A stretch of 64,000 nucleotides of DNA from Fistulifera solaris. Its lineage: Eukaryota; Bacillariophyta; Bacillariophyceae; Naviculales; Stauroneidaceae. The notes under the pieces were generated by a model. It had not been told where the DNA came from. It was given only the letters and a program-made list of their open reading frames with translations, and did no database searches. Both the position numbers and the translations under genes were made by a program. The DNA is taken from contig AP026134.1 of assembly GCA_030295235.1 (NCBI GenBank), positions 248,001 to 312,000 of the forward strand. Direction: 5' to 3'. Below are positions 1 through 10,682 of the stretch, in pieces (position 1 is the stretch's first letter; each line of letters begins with the position of its first letter).

Positions 1-665
1 ATAAATTCACTATAGGAGATATTCGTTGACACCCTTTGCCCCGAAAGGACGAAAAGTCATGTTCTCCTACCAGCATATCGGCAGCTTGTTGCATGGCTTC
101 AATGTTGAGAGGATTCTGGGAATGAATTCTCCAAGCCCGATCCCATTCAAAAGGTACCATCCAATCCAAATCACCGTCATGCGAATGAATGATGCGATAA
201 ACATACGTCCGTTGGGTGGCACTGAAACGAGCATTCCAATCCACCAGCAAAGGTTGTGTCGGATCTTGTTGTGCCCATGGATTGGGCATTTGTTGCGGGG
301 CTTCCATGACACGGAGAATCCGTACATCACGATCGATGCGTTCTCGGAGGAGTCGTCGTTTCCCTTCCTCTCTTTCATGTAGTCGTTGCAAATAAAAATT
401 TAAGCCCCTATGAATTTGTTCACACGTCCATTTTTGATGTCGAAGATCGACATGAAACGTATTTTGAGGGCATGCACGCCCCGATCGGTGCGACTACTGA
501 CTTGGAGGTTTTCCCAGGTAGTACCCGCCAAGGATTGCAACGCTTGACGTACACAGCCTTCGACGGTGCGATGCTGCTCTCCTTGATACGAGAATCCCAA
601 AAGGAGGATCCATGGTATTGGAGACTCAAAAGGTAACGCTGAAACCCTCCCCGCACGGCTGCCAT
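1..665 (-). CDS. tRNA pseudouridine synthase, TruA family (3' end off window)
   Basis: The product isomerises uridine to pseudouridine in tRNA. Reading leftward from the ATG at 665, the protein shows the TruA N-terminal strand LLSLQYHGSSF, the catalytic block SSRTDRGVHAL (its Asp is the family nucleophile), then NARFSATQRTYVYRI and MLVGEHDFSSFRGKGC near the left edge, so the C-terminus lies outside the window. The conserved blocks sit in three frames. The frame steps once at the four-A run 599-602 and once at the four-T run 462-465; one more base in each run would restore the family pattern. No splice consensus explains either step, so I read them as homopolymer-length errors, or as a recently broken gene. 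A pyrimidine-rich CAG just upstream of the ATG may be the end of a 5' intron. Confidence 0.85.
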
Positions 666-920
666 GGTCGTTTGGGATCTGAAAAAAAATGAAGGAACAA
701 AAACAACTAATCTCATCGTCGTTCGTCGTGTGGACCGTGTGGACGGACAGAGCTAGCGAGACGATGGACAGACACACTATTATTATTATTATTTGAAGTT
801 TTGGGTTTTGGGGGTACCAGTAAGGTTTACGGGGTATTTCCTTCCAACGACGACTCGAACCTAAATCCAGTCCCTACCTGGAAATGACTAGAGGTCCGTC
901 CTTCACACGCACAACAATAG

Positions 921-1804
921 ATGAACGAGAAACGGTTGCGACACAAAACAGCACCAAAGCGATCATTTGTTGGCATTCAATCCGTCATAATTCACCAGAA
1001 CAAAGGCATTCGTTCATTCGTTCAACTATTTCTCGAAAGAATGATACATGTCGTTAACGATTGGTTGGGAACATTCGTTTTCTGGTCGGTAATTCTCGTG
1101 GTTTGTTACATTGTCCTAGCTTTGCTCATACACATTCCCAGTCTTCTTCGTCCTACTATCATTCATTATCCGTGGCCTTTGCTGAAAGAAAAAGAAGATG
1201 TTAAGGTCGCATTGGCGGGTTCCTACAATCCACCGCATCGGGGACATTTGGCGATGCTTCTGTATCTTTCGAAACGATACACTCACGTCCTGGCCATCCT
1301 GGGAGTCAATCCTGTCAAACAGTATCAGGTTTCTCCCGAAACACGGGCGGCCTTGTTACGAAAAATGTTGCAGGAGGCGGGCGTGACGAATGTACAAGTA
1401 CAAGGTACGTTACGACCGTATGTGTGCGGAACAAAGCCGGAATGGAGGACTCAACCGACGTGTGTATCCTTCCAGTGGTACAAGGATACATATGGCGAAG
1501 TGCCAAACGACAAGGCGTCCGTCTCTTCTTTCGCGGCATTCGTAGTTGGTCACAGGATGGTCGGGAGGAACGACACTTACAGTTTTTGAATATTTGGGGA
1601 CCCTTGTTGTACGGACCTTTGGTTTGGCCCATTCCGACCCGTTATTTGGAAGGGAAACCGGAATACAATCACGTGAGTTCGACGTTGGTTCGTGACATTT
1701 TGGGGCGGAATGATGATTCGCAAAAGCCAGCGTTGCAACAGTTGGTACCCGACTGTGTAGTTCATGACATTACGCGCTTGTATGGTTCTATCAAAGAATC
1801 TTAG
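921..1804 (+). CDS. membrane-anchored CoaD-like nucleotidyltransferase
   Basis: Two exons, 921-1404 and 1476-1804; the 71-bp intron has a GTACGT donor and CCTTCCAG acceptor and restores the frame exactly (270 aa). The core is a cytidylyltransferase fold: GSYNPPHRGHLAM carries the HxGH nucleotide-binding motif, FFRGIRSW matches the RGxR segment of phosphopantetheine adenylyltransferases, and YNHVSSTLVRDIL matches the ISSTxxR motif. An N-terminal extension of about 90 residues contains one hydrophobic helix (around residues 50-75), so the enzyme is probably tethered to a membrane. The likely reaction is nucleotidyl transfer to a phosphorylated acceptor, as in CoA or NAD synthesis; the exact substrate cannot be assigned. 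A later Met near 1041 is an alternative start. Confidence 0.82.
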
Positions 1805-2057
1805 ACAGCAACAACCACACACAACAAAAACGGCGATTCATGCGAGGGAGAGACTTGTGTTGGCATGAAAAAGATGACGATCATCCAGCGCTTTCCGTTA
1901 CTCTTGATGCACTTTGCCTCTACTATTGCGATTTTACTATGCAACAAAGGATGGAGTGTATGATTGTATTCTTTGACTAACAGATGGAGATCTTGATCCA
2001 ACAATTAACGCCCGACCGCAATCTATATTTTTAAGTCACACACAGAATGCCGTTTCA

Positions 2058-3315
2058 TCATTCATTCGCCGTGTCAGCAAGGTTTCGAGAACTTTGCAAT
2101 TGCTGCAGCACTGCTTTGTTCTGGTAGATTTTTCGCGCGGCTCCCAAATCTTCCCAGAAGACCTAACAAAGCAACCAAACTTAGACAAACACACAAAAAA
2201 GTCAACGATGCCGATTCAGGAACGTACCTTCTTTTCGATCGGAAGCACTTCTTTCATTCGAAACATGAGCATACTTGAAATCCAAATTAATATAATGTTT
2301 GCAACTGTTATGCCTGTATAGAACGAACGGAAATTTGAGAAAGCATTCATCCGAAAACGTGATACCTGGTAAGAAGTGTATTTCACTGACCTATAGAAAT
2401 TCGACCCATCTGCCTGTAGTCATCGTAATCATAAACTTCACCATATCCTGGAATATTATTTCGAATTTCGGCTTCTTCTTCGGTAAGGACCAGGACATCC
2501 GAATGACGCGTAAAGATATAAGCGACCCAAATGATACCTGTGTTGACTGCTGGCGGCAACAAAGACGCGGAAATGGCCACTCCTACCAAGGAACTTGTGT
2601 TGTCATCGAGAAGAGATACTGCCACGCCCAAGCCGGAAAAGAACGCCACCGGACAGGCTACATAGAGATTGATTACATCACCTCGCGATTCCATTTCCGG
2701 CGTGGGCCAATCATCGGACAAACTCGTTGGACCCGTGACCAATCCAATCAGAGCACCCATGACAATGCAGATCACTAGCGAAGCGAACTCCACCACCATA
2801 GCTCGCTTCACCATGGCCCAATCACGAATGGTGGTTCCGTAGGCCAGTCCGATGACTGGGCCCATAATCGGCGACACCAACATGGACGCCAGTATCGTGG
2901 CGTTGCTGTTGGATACCAATCCGAGCCCCGCCAAAACGGAAGCCACCAATAGGAGGACATTGTAGTTGAAATTCATATAAAATCCTTCCTTAATTTTTTC
3001 GTGCACTGATGAAGTGTAATAGACGGAATTAGGAGCGGACAAAAAACAAATGGAACAGAATTAGATGACCGTCAGAAACAACGGAGTGCATTATGACTGA
3101 AACTACGAAATGAGAAACGTACTCTCTCGAACGCGGCTCACTTGCTCGGTTGAGAGCTCCGCCACTTCATTGTCATCCACAAATATTTTCACAATGTCAC
3201 GAAACTTGACGTTGCCCGTCAGGCTGCTCACTTGTTCTTTTACAGCTTCAATGTGATCACTGTGAATGGGTGCGACCAGTCCGGGTCGACTTGCTGCGGA
3301 TTCCGACACGCTCAT
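2058..3315 (-). CDS. DUF389 multipass membrane protein, copy A
   Basis: Four exons read leftward: 3315-3123, 3005-2391, 2313-2228, 2162-2058 (332 aa). Introns of 117, 77 and 65 bp all have GT-AG borders and each junction preserves the frame. The body has the DUF389 (TIGR00341-like) pattern: NFNYNVLLLVASVLAGLG, MLVSPIMGPVIGLAYG, a further helix pair, then SLLPPAVNTGIIW. An N-terminal soluble segment of about 65 residues precedes the membrane domain, and a charged C-terminus (FWEDLGAARKIYQNKAVLQ) follows. Known role of the family: poorly characterised integral membrane proteins; transport is suspected, not shown. It is a tandem paralogue of the gene at 3869-5167, with the same intron positions and phases. 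Confidence 0.88.
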
Positions 3316-3868
3316 ATTCGTAGATATAATGCGTAACGCGGTCTGTGGCTTTCAAAAACACAGGAAGACTAACAACGGCTAAAACAAATCGGTTTTTTTG
3401 TTCGTCATAACATGCGCGATATGGATTTTGGAAACCAGTGATCGCCGAAGGCACTATCACCTTTGGAGTAGCACGTCTGCTTTGGAGAACTTGTGAAGAA
3501 CTAGAGCCCAATGCTCACTATCTGGAGAATAGTACGTGGTTGACACCATTGGTCAACTGGCCCAGAAATGTTGAACAACAAAAGAGAAACCACAACCAAC
3601 AGCCAGAGGGCAACATGCAACATTGTAAAGGAGACCGATTTGAAGTAAAACAATGTTCACCTTCTTCATGAAAACACGCGGTGAATGTCCGAGAAAAATA
3701 GAGAGATGAACGTTCAAACTATAAAGAATCACGTGTCAACGGTATGACACCTGTAACTTTCGCGTCAGTTGGTCTATCCGTTTTTCCAAGTATCTTCAGA
3801 CCAATATACATCTTCTCTAACCGATATCATTATCTAGTCGCAAAATTTGGTGATGTTGAATCTTTTTT
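3316..3868. other. spacer between the two DUF389 genes
   Basis: About 550 bp between the start of copy A and the stop of copy B. It must hold the copy A promoter and copy B 3' end. Short open frames here show no family resemblance. I see nothing else. Confidence 0.5.
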
Positions 3869-5167
3869 TCAGAGTCCATCATCACACATCCGAGCGAGAT
3901 TGTTAGATGACCGAACTGGCTGCAGGACCGCCCGATTCTGGTAAATTTTTCGCGCGGCTCCCAAATCCTCCCAAAAGATCTGAAGAAAAGTGAGATTGGA
4001 TATGCGTGGGTCGATAGGGACGAAAAAAGCATTACAAAGCGTACCCTCTTTTCAACGGGAAGTACCTCTTTCATGCGAAACATGATCATGCTCGAAATCC
4101 ACACCAAGATTACGTTTGCTACCGTTATGCCTGTATTTCCGACCAGATCCGTGCATGATGAGTTTCAATATAGTAGCAAAACAGATATGCCCATGGAATC
4201 CTTACCTATGGATGTACGTCCCGCCTGCCGGTAATCATCAAAATCGGGAGGATAGACGTACTCGGATAAGGCGTCATTTTCCGCAACTTCTGCCGGGAGA
4301 ACGGCTCTCGAATGGCGCGTAAAAATATGAGCCACCCAAATGATACCCGTATTCACAGCGGGCGGCAGTAAAGACGCAGAAATAGCCACTCCTACCAACG
4401 AACTTGTGTTGTCGTCGAGAAGAGATACGGCGACGCCTAGACCCGAAAAGAACGCGACGGGACAGGAAATGTATAAATTGACAATATCACCTCGAGATTC
4501 CATTTCCGGAGTAGGCCAATCATCGGATAAACTTGTCGGGCCCGTGACCAATCCGATCAAAGCCCCGATGGCAATGCAGGCAAATATGGAAATGAGCTCC
4601 GTCATCAGAGCTCGCTTTACCATGGACCAATCACGAATGGTGGCTCCGTACGCCAGACCAATCACGGGACCCATGATGGGAGAGACCAGCATTGACGCGA
4701 TCACTGTAGCATTGCTGTTGGAAACGAGACCGAGACCAGCCAGAATGGAAGCTACGACCAGCAGAACGTTGTAATTAAAGTTCATGCGAAAGCCGTATCG
4801 TATTTTTTCATGCACTGTACGATAAACAAGATGAAAACAGCGAATCATGCATAAGGTTAGGCACCACCGGGTACAAAATTTGCCCATTAAAGACGGGAGG
4901 CGTCACAATCGTCGTTTGCAAGCGCCAAAAGAACTTACTTTCGCGAATCCGTTTGACTTGCTCGGCGGACAACTCTGCAATCTCCGTGCAATCTACAAAT
5001 ATTTTCACAAAATCACTCAACTTGACATTGCCTATCAAGCCAGTGGTTTCCTCGACAGGCTCAATGTGGTGCGTTTCGACAGGTTTTACCTGTGCTGCTT
5101 TCGGTAACAGCACTGCGGGCATCTCCCCCGCTGATTCGACGGAAACTCCATTGTCTGAAGCACTCAT
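3869..5167 (-). CDS. DUF389 multipass membrane protein, copy B
   Basis: Four exons read leftward: 5167-4939, 4814-4206, 4130-4045, 3979-3869 (344 aa). Donors are GTAAGT, GTAAGG and GTACGC. Exon 3 is 86 nt in both copies, and intron phases are identical to copy A. The membrane domain is nearly identical to copy A (MLVSPIMGPVIGLAYGAT, SLLPPAVNTGIIWVAH), while the N-terminal 75 residues and last 20 residues have diverged (this copy ends SSNNLARMCDDGL). This indicates a tandem duplication followed by change at the soluble ends. Function is not known beyond the DUF389 assignment. Confidence 0.88.
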
Positions 5168-5474
5168 CGCTCACAATTGAAAGGGCAGATTGAAAGGAAA
5201 AAATATTACAGAGCAGGAAACCGCAGTTTGCAGATAGATCATCAACAAAACATGAACGAAAAACGAATGATAATGGAAACGCTTCTTTATTGCCACGATA
5301 GATAGCGTTTCTGGTTGTTTGACTCCGTTTAGAACGAATCCCGTTTCATTTTTAGTAGCTCGTTGAGTCCCATGAGAAACACTTCGATTTCTGATATCCT
5401 CCCACAACCACGACTGGTTTTGCAATCTACACTACTCTAGGAATAGTCGCATCGCGACTGTATAACGCACGTTT

Positions 5475-5804
5475 AGACCTCTGTCCGTTCCCAGTTCACT
5501 CCAACAGGGAGGGAGTGAACAGGGATTTTGATCGAACAAGGAGTGAACTGGGAGCATTCCCTGTTCGCATTAATGAGTCCCGTTTACGAAATATGGTAGT
5601 CAGTCCCTAATCCTTAACGCTTTAGATTAGAGATTTTCTGTTGATTTACCGCGCAAACAAAGGAATAAAGGTCTCTGATTGCCGGTCAGACGTCCACCCA
5701 CTCATTCCCTGTTAAACAGGGAATTGGGAAAATGAACGAGGAAGGGAATTGAACTGGGATCCCAGTTGGGAATTCCCTGTTAAACGGAGAACGGACAGAG
5801 GTCT
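5475..5804. mobile_element. MITE with Mutator-like target duplication
   Basis: A 330-bp element with terminal inverted repeats that begin with the 16 identical bases AGACCTCTGTCCGTTC on each strand; similarity continues imperfectly inward to AACAGGGA. It is flanked by a perfect 10-bp direct repeat ACGCACGTTT (5465-5474 and 5805-5814). The interior contains further short inverted copies of the CCCAGTTCACTCC / GGAATTCCCTGTT motifs and no coding sequence. A 9-11 bp target duplication is characteristic of Mutator-superfamily elements, so this is best read as a non-autonomous MULE-type MITE. The perfect duplication suggests fairly recent insertion. It lies between the DUF389 pair and the DUF2256 gene. 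Confidence 0.85.
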
Positions 5805-5913
5805 ACGCACGTTTTCACTGACTCGATTTTCGCTCCATCAAAAAAAAATATAAACATCATCGCAACTCTAAACGCAAAATTTTGTGAATTCCGACCCATA
5901 AGTTTTGTATCGA

Positions 5914-6765
5914 ATGCATTTCGAACTCATCGTCACTTTGTGTTTGCTCGCTTCCCTCTTTTCGCCATTTTTATCGTCTCGAACGAAAGCAGCGAGTATA
6001 TTCCTGGGTTTCCTCAATGAAATTGACGCATTGGTCTTCACTGGTATTGACGTGCAGCGCCTGGATTGCTCCTCGAAAAACGTTCTATCGCACTTCCATC
6101 ATCATGCCCCGCGGAGTCAAAAGGAGCATCTGCCCTCAAAACTATGTATCATGTGCCATCGTCCTTTTAACTGGCGGAAAAAATGGGAACGTTGCTGGGA
6201 TGAAGTGACGACTTGCTCCAAATCCTGCAATCGACAACGTCGTGCGGACCAACAACAAATGACCCGGAGACTTACCACGACATTGACATTGGCTTCCCAT
6301 TCAAAGGATGAAAACGTCGTGGTAGGTTTCGATACTGAAATGGACGTTACCATGAGCAAAATACAATCAGCTTTCGAACAGCACATGATCGACGATGCTA
6401 GTGTCGGATCAAGTTCATCAGTCGAGTTTGCCGGTACACTTTCTGTACCAAACAATGACGCCACAAAGGATCAAAATGATGAGATTTTAGATCCTCGAGC
6501 CGCTCGCAAAGCTGCCAAGAAACTCGCCAAATCGGAACGAAGAGCGAAACGAGAAGGAAGAGCTGATTGTGGTCAAAAAGCCTGCGACGTGTGTCAAAAG
6601 TCGGTCAATTTACTCATCCGCTGTACCGTCGATGCGTCGGGCGAATGGAAAATGGTGTGTGGCAAATGCTGGCATTCCGTCAGTGGAGGGGTGGTGGACG
6701 GCGATGCCAATCATCCTCATTATCGGTACGGAGGGCTATGGAAGAATCGTTCACGAAGTGCTTGA
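5914..6765 (+). CDS. DUF2256 zinc-binding protein with C-terminal zinc ribbon
   Basis: 283 aa from the first ATG. The N-terminus is hydrophobic (FELIVTLCLLASLFSPFLSS), consistent with a signal or organelle-targeting sequence. Residues about 75-112 form the DUF2256 motif CIMCHRPFNWRKKWERCW followed by CSKSCNRQRR. A long acidic linker leads to a Lys/Arg-rich stretch and a second Cys cluster (CDVCQ at about 228, then MVCGKCWHSVSGG near 250) that looks like a separate zinc ribbon, ending in HPHYRYGGLWKNR. DUF2256 proteins in bacteria are short stand-alone proteins of unknown function; here the motif is embedded in a longer eukaryotic protein. Function unknown. Confidence 0.8.
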   Translation: MHFELIVTLCLLASLFSPFLSSRTKAASIFLGFLNEIDALVFTGIDVQRLDCSSKNVLSHFHHHAPRSQKEHLPSKLCIMCHRPFNWRKKWERCWDEVTTCSKSCNRQRRADQQQMTRRLTTTLTLASHSKDENVVVGFDTEMDVTMSKIQSAFEQHMIDDASVGSSSSVEFAGTLSVPNNDATKDQNDEILDPRAARKAAKKLAKSERRAKREGRADCGQKACDVCQKSVNLLIRCTVDASGEWKMVCGKCWHSVSGGVVDGDANHPHYRYGGLWKNRSRSA

Positions 6766-7052
6766 TTGATACATTAAGATGACTTATTTATTTTTGGGGT
6801 GTGAAGACGATTTTCAGTTCCGCAATGTAATAAAAAATAGTTGAGCCTTGGTGGAACCGGGGATGGACACTTTAAATCACGCTTGCCTATGCACGGACGG
6901 CGGAAGGGCGTTTGCATAAAACCACGAAATCGTTTTCGAAGAAATAATAACAGCGCAACAACGTACAAATACTAGTAATAGACCATTGTTTCTCCACTAT
7001 CCAGTTCGATTTCGTAATATCATCCACCATAACAAAACCTGCTATCCAAAAG

Positions 7053-8849
7053 ATGGATCCTCAAGGAGAAAGTAGTACGGGCTTGTCACGAGCAGCGAAG
7101 AAACGGGCGAAAAAGAAGCAGAAGTTGAATGTGGATCGAAACGACACGGATCCGGCAAACACACAGCCTCCAGTCGAATCCAGCAGCCATGCGAAGGAAG
7201 GGACATTGAAAGACTCGGACAATAAACTCTTACAAAAACGTAAATTTGTTCGCGTCAAGGAAGATGTGGAGGAAACGGTAGCGAGTGGAGACGATGTTGA
7301 TGATGATGATATATTGTTGCAGCCTCCTCTGCAGTGTCAGACGCTGGTTGAGATTCTAAAAGATACCAAGAATACTATGACCGCGCGCCAAAGATCTCGT
7401 GCGACGCTCGAATTTCTTCTTGGCAAAGTGTCGGTAGCGGAATTTTATGCCAAGTATTGGGAGCAAAGCCCGCTTTTCATACAAAAGACGACCGATAAAC
7501 ACACCAGGCGATTCGAGCACTTGCTCTCTAAAAGCAAAATTAAAGAAATATTGCAAGAGAAAGCAACTTACTATGGGCGCGACTTGAATGTGGCACGGTA
7601 CGAAAAGTCCAAAGATGGCGTAAAACGACGTGTAACGTTGGATCGGTTGAAGGATAAGGTTGTCTGTGAAGAAGATCCGACGGATGTAAGAAATTTCGTC
7701 AAGGTAGATCCAGATGATATTTGGACACACTACGAACATGGCTGCACGATACGACTCTTGTGCCCACATGAACATTCCGATGAGATACAGGCATTGCTGA
7801 GCACATTAGAATTGGAATGGGGTTGCATGGTGGGGGCAAATGCTTATCTAACTCCTCCCAATAGCTCACAAGGTTTCGCACCCCATTATGATGACATTGA
7901 GGCATTTTGCTTGCAGTTGGAGGGAAAGAAGAGATGGAAAGTGTACGCTCCTCTCAATCCAGGCTCCGTATTACCTCGCTTTTCGAGTTCCGACTTCAAG
8001 GAGGAGGACTTGGTTGGGATTCAGCCCTTACTGGACGTTGTCTTGGAAGCAGGTGATATGTTGTACATGCCTCGCGGGTGGATACACCAAGCGTGTACTT
8101 TGCGTTCTGGTGCAGAAGAGAATGAACATTCGTTGCACTTGACGGTATCGGCTATGCAACAGTGGGCATGGGCTGATTTGATGGAAGTTGTTTTTCCCGA
8201 AGCAGTCCAGGCTGTTGCAGAAAGTGCGACGTCGAATGAACTTCGTCAGGGTCTTCCCCGCAATTTCCTCGACTACATGGGAGCGATGCACGACAATAAT
8301 CCCGACAAAATGCCAGAGGCGCTCAAAATGTTGGCCAAGAGAGTTGAGTCGCAGGACGATGAAGATGCCAAAGCAAAAGCACTTAAACGACAAGAAAGGT
8401 TTCGCTCGGAAGCGAAAAAGAGGATTATGGCCGTTGCAAACGAGGCTATGGAACTTTTAGACGCTGCATGTGATCAAATGGGGAAGCGTTTCATTTCTGA
8501 TCGTCAACCCACTGCCTGGTCCGAAGAAGAGAGGAAGGTATTGTATGCTGAAACAAAGCTTCTTCCGTCACATTTGTGTCGCCTTGCTCGTCCTGGAATA
8601 GCTCGTCTTGTTCTTGAAGATGACAAAGCAATTGTTTATCATTGCAATGACAATGCCCGTACCTACCGTACCCATGCATTGAGTCCACTTGAATTCGAGC
8701 TTGACGACGCCCCAGCCATTGAGCAGCTTTTGGGAACAACGGAACCACACTGGATATGCGTCGCGGATTTGGTTCATGATACGATAGAGGATAAAGTCGG
8801 TGTCGCTCAGGCATTGTATGATGAGAATATACTGCTTATACGAGAATGA
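7053..8849 (+). CDS. JmjC ribosomal oxygenase, NO66/MINA53 family
   Basis: 598 aa, single exon. The N-terminus is Lys-rich (SRAAKKRAKKKQKL), fitting nuclear or nucleolar localisation. The JmjC domain spans roughly residues 230-380: GFAPHYDDIEAFCLQLEGKK carries iron ligands His278 and Asp280, and MLYMPRGWIHQA carries the third ligand His345. The C-terminal winged-helix-like region typical of RIOX proteins follows. Known family role: Fe(II)/2-oxoglutarate-dependent histidine hydroxylation of ribosomal proteins, with debated histone demethylase activity. The gene converges tail-to-tail with the heat-shock factor gene, only 97 bp separating the stops. Confidence 0.93.
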   Translation: MDPQGESSTGLSRAAKKRAKKKQKLNVDRNDTDPANTQPPVESSSHAKEGTLKDSDNKLLQKRKFVRVKEDVEETVASGDDVDDDDILLQPPLQCQTLVEILKDTKNTMTARQRSRATLEFLLGKVSVAEFYAKYWEQSPLFIQKTTDKHTRRFEHLLSKSKIKEILQEKATYYGRDLNVARYEKSKDGVKRRVTLDRLKDKVVCEEDPTDVRNFVKVDPDDIWTHYEHGCTIRLLCPHEHSDEIQALLSTLELEWGCMVGANAYLTPPNSSQGFAPHYDDIEAFCLQLEGKKRWKVYAPLNPGSVLPRFSSSDFKEEDLVGIQPLLDVVLEAGDMLYMPRGWIHQACTLRSGAEENEHSLHLTVSAMQQWAWADLMEVVFPEAVQAVAESATSNELRQGLPRNFLDYMGAMHDNNPDKMPEALKMLAKRVESQDDEDAKAKALKRQERFRSEAKKRIMAVANEAMELLDAACDQMGKRFISDRQPTAWSEEERKVLYAETKLLPSHLCRLARPGIARLVLEDDKAIVYHCNDNARTYRTHALSPLEFELDDAPAIEQLLGTTEPHWICVADLVHDTIEDKVGVAQALYDENILLIRE

Positions 8850-8946
8850 TAACTGCAAGCAACAAATCTGTTTAAAATAAAATTTCACTACAATAAAGGA
8901 ACTTGTCCTACAATACCTTGTCTTCGACATACAGTAAGCCTCCGCT

Positions 8947-10682
8947 TCAAATAGATGCGGTTCGCTCGGTATCCTGCTGCATTGGTTGAGTAGCAGCTTG
9001 GAGTTGCGAAGCCAGATCAAAATCACCAGCACCAAGATCTCCTTTGTTCATACTTTCGTGAAGGTGACTGAGACCTGTCTCACCGGTCATTCCTTCTCCG
9101 GTTGCTGATTGCTGCTGCAAGAAAGAGCCGGCGGCGCCTCCCGCTGCCAAAGCCTCTTGCAGCTTGTTCAATGTGGCACTATCGACTTGTCCGGACGTGT
9201 TGTCCGGCATCGAACCGTTATCGTCCGGAAGGCTTGAAGGGCGTTTATCGACCTCCGGGTATGCATGGCTAACACTTTCTTCTTCTTGATTTTTCTCACC
9301 GTCGGATCCTCCTGCCTCCTCTGGCACATGCCCTTTCTCGTCATCATCCACATCCGCACCGGATCCTTTCTTCATGCGCTTCATCTTCATGCAAAGTTGG
9401 GGACAATCACGAACAAACATCTCATGAAAGTAAGAATTGTGGTCGTTGCCGGACACGATTCGTCGGAAGCCCCATCCATTCACCTAGTTGTGAGGAAAGA
9501 AAAGCGACAAAAAGTTGGTATTAGGGTTAGATTAGAAACCCTAATGCAATGAACGAACGATTGTTGCGACCCAAGGTCGAGTTTCAAATGAATGTTTCGA
9601 CCCAAGATCGACCTCCTGCTCTGAAAAGATTTTACGTACTTGGCGCATGAACGAAGCATACCTAGTTGTGAGGAGAGAAAGCGACAAAAAAGTAAGTTTT
9701 AAAGATCGACCTCCTGCTCTAAAAAAATCCCGAAAACTTACTTTGCATGACGGAAAAAAGAGGAATCACCACTTGCTCAAAGACCGGAGGTTTCAAAATG
9801 CGCCACGATCGCCCGTGTGGGTTCCAGCAAATGCATTCTTGAAACTCGGGATTCGCGAGGATTTGATGCAGTTTCAGAGGAAAGGGTGGCTCTTTCTTGC
9901 CCTTCCCGGCAAAAGGTTCAGCCCATTCGACTTCTGGCTTGTCGGTTTTTGGCGCTTGAGGATTCATGAGCCCCGACCCCGACAAGGCCGAGGAAAGTTG
10001 CAAGGGCAGACCAGCTTGCGGCGGTCCAGCTTGTCCCAAATTGAGCCCAGCGGCAGCCATGACGGGCAAACCCTGTTGAAGCAGTTGCTGAGCCATTTGC
10101 AACTGTTGGAGCTGTTGCAATTGCTGAGGATTGAGTTGACCTCCCAACATCATGCCCGCGAGCGCCATGGGATTAAATAGACCACCTCCCAACAAAAACT
10201 GCTGCGGATTAAACTGCTGCTGATTGTTCTGCTGCTGATTCTGGTTAAAAGGTTGTTGTTGCTGTGGTTGTTGAAAGTTAGGGAACGCCGTGGGCTGTTG
10301 CAACGTAGCAATGTCATTAGGGGCCACCATGATGCTTCCTGAGATACCGGTACCCGAATTGTCATCTCCGGGTCCCTTTTCCTGTGTACCACTGTTGTGC
10401 ATTTGCTGTTGTTGTTGCTGCTGTTGTTGCAACTGCATCTGAAGTTGCTGAAGCTGCTGCGGAGTAGCTCCATTGAGAAAGGGAAATCCGGTCGGTGCAC
10501 CATTGCTTTGTTGCTGTTGAGGCTGTTGCTGAGGCTGCGAAAAAATCTGGCTGGGCACGTTGTTGCTGTTATTATTTTGTGCTGCTGCGGCGTTTCCCTC
10601 CCCCTTCATTCTCGCCTTGAGAGGATTGCTGTTGAAGCTGTTGCAATTGTTGAAGTTGCTGCAATAAAGTGGAGGCGTCCAT
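8947..10682 (-). CDS. heat-shock transcription factor with poly-Q N-terminus
   Basis: Three exons read leftward: about 10682-9742, a 22-nt micro-exon 9661-9640, and 9483-8947. The DNA-binding domain is split across them: FPLKLHQILANPEFQ...VVIPLFFRHAK, then YASFMRQ (micro-exon), then VNGWGFRRIVSGND. All four splice sites are GT-AG and join in frame. About 200 residues of Gln/Asn-rich sequence precede the domain; an acidic Ser/Asp/Glu-rich tail of about 150 residues follows. The frame before the first intron steps at the six-T run 9754-9759 (seven T would give FFRHAK). The N-terminus is uncertain: either the ATG at 10609, or the ATG at 10682 with a step at the C-run 10600-10604. HSF family members bind heat-shock elements; diatoms have greatly expanded HSF families. 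Confidence 0.9.
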
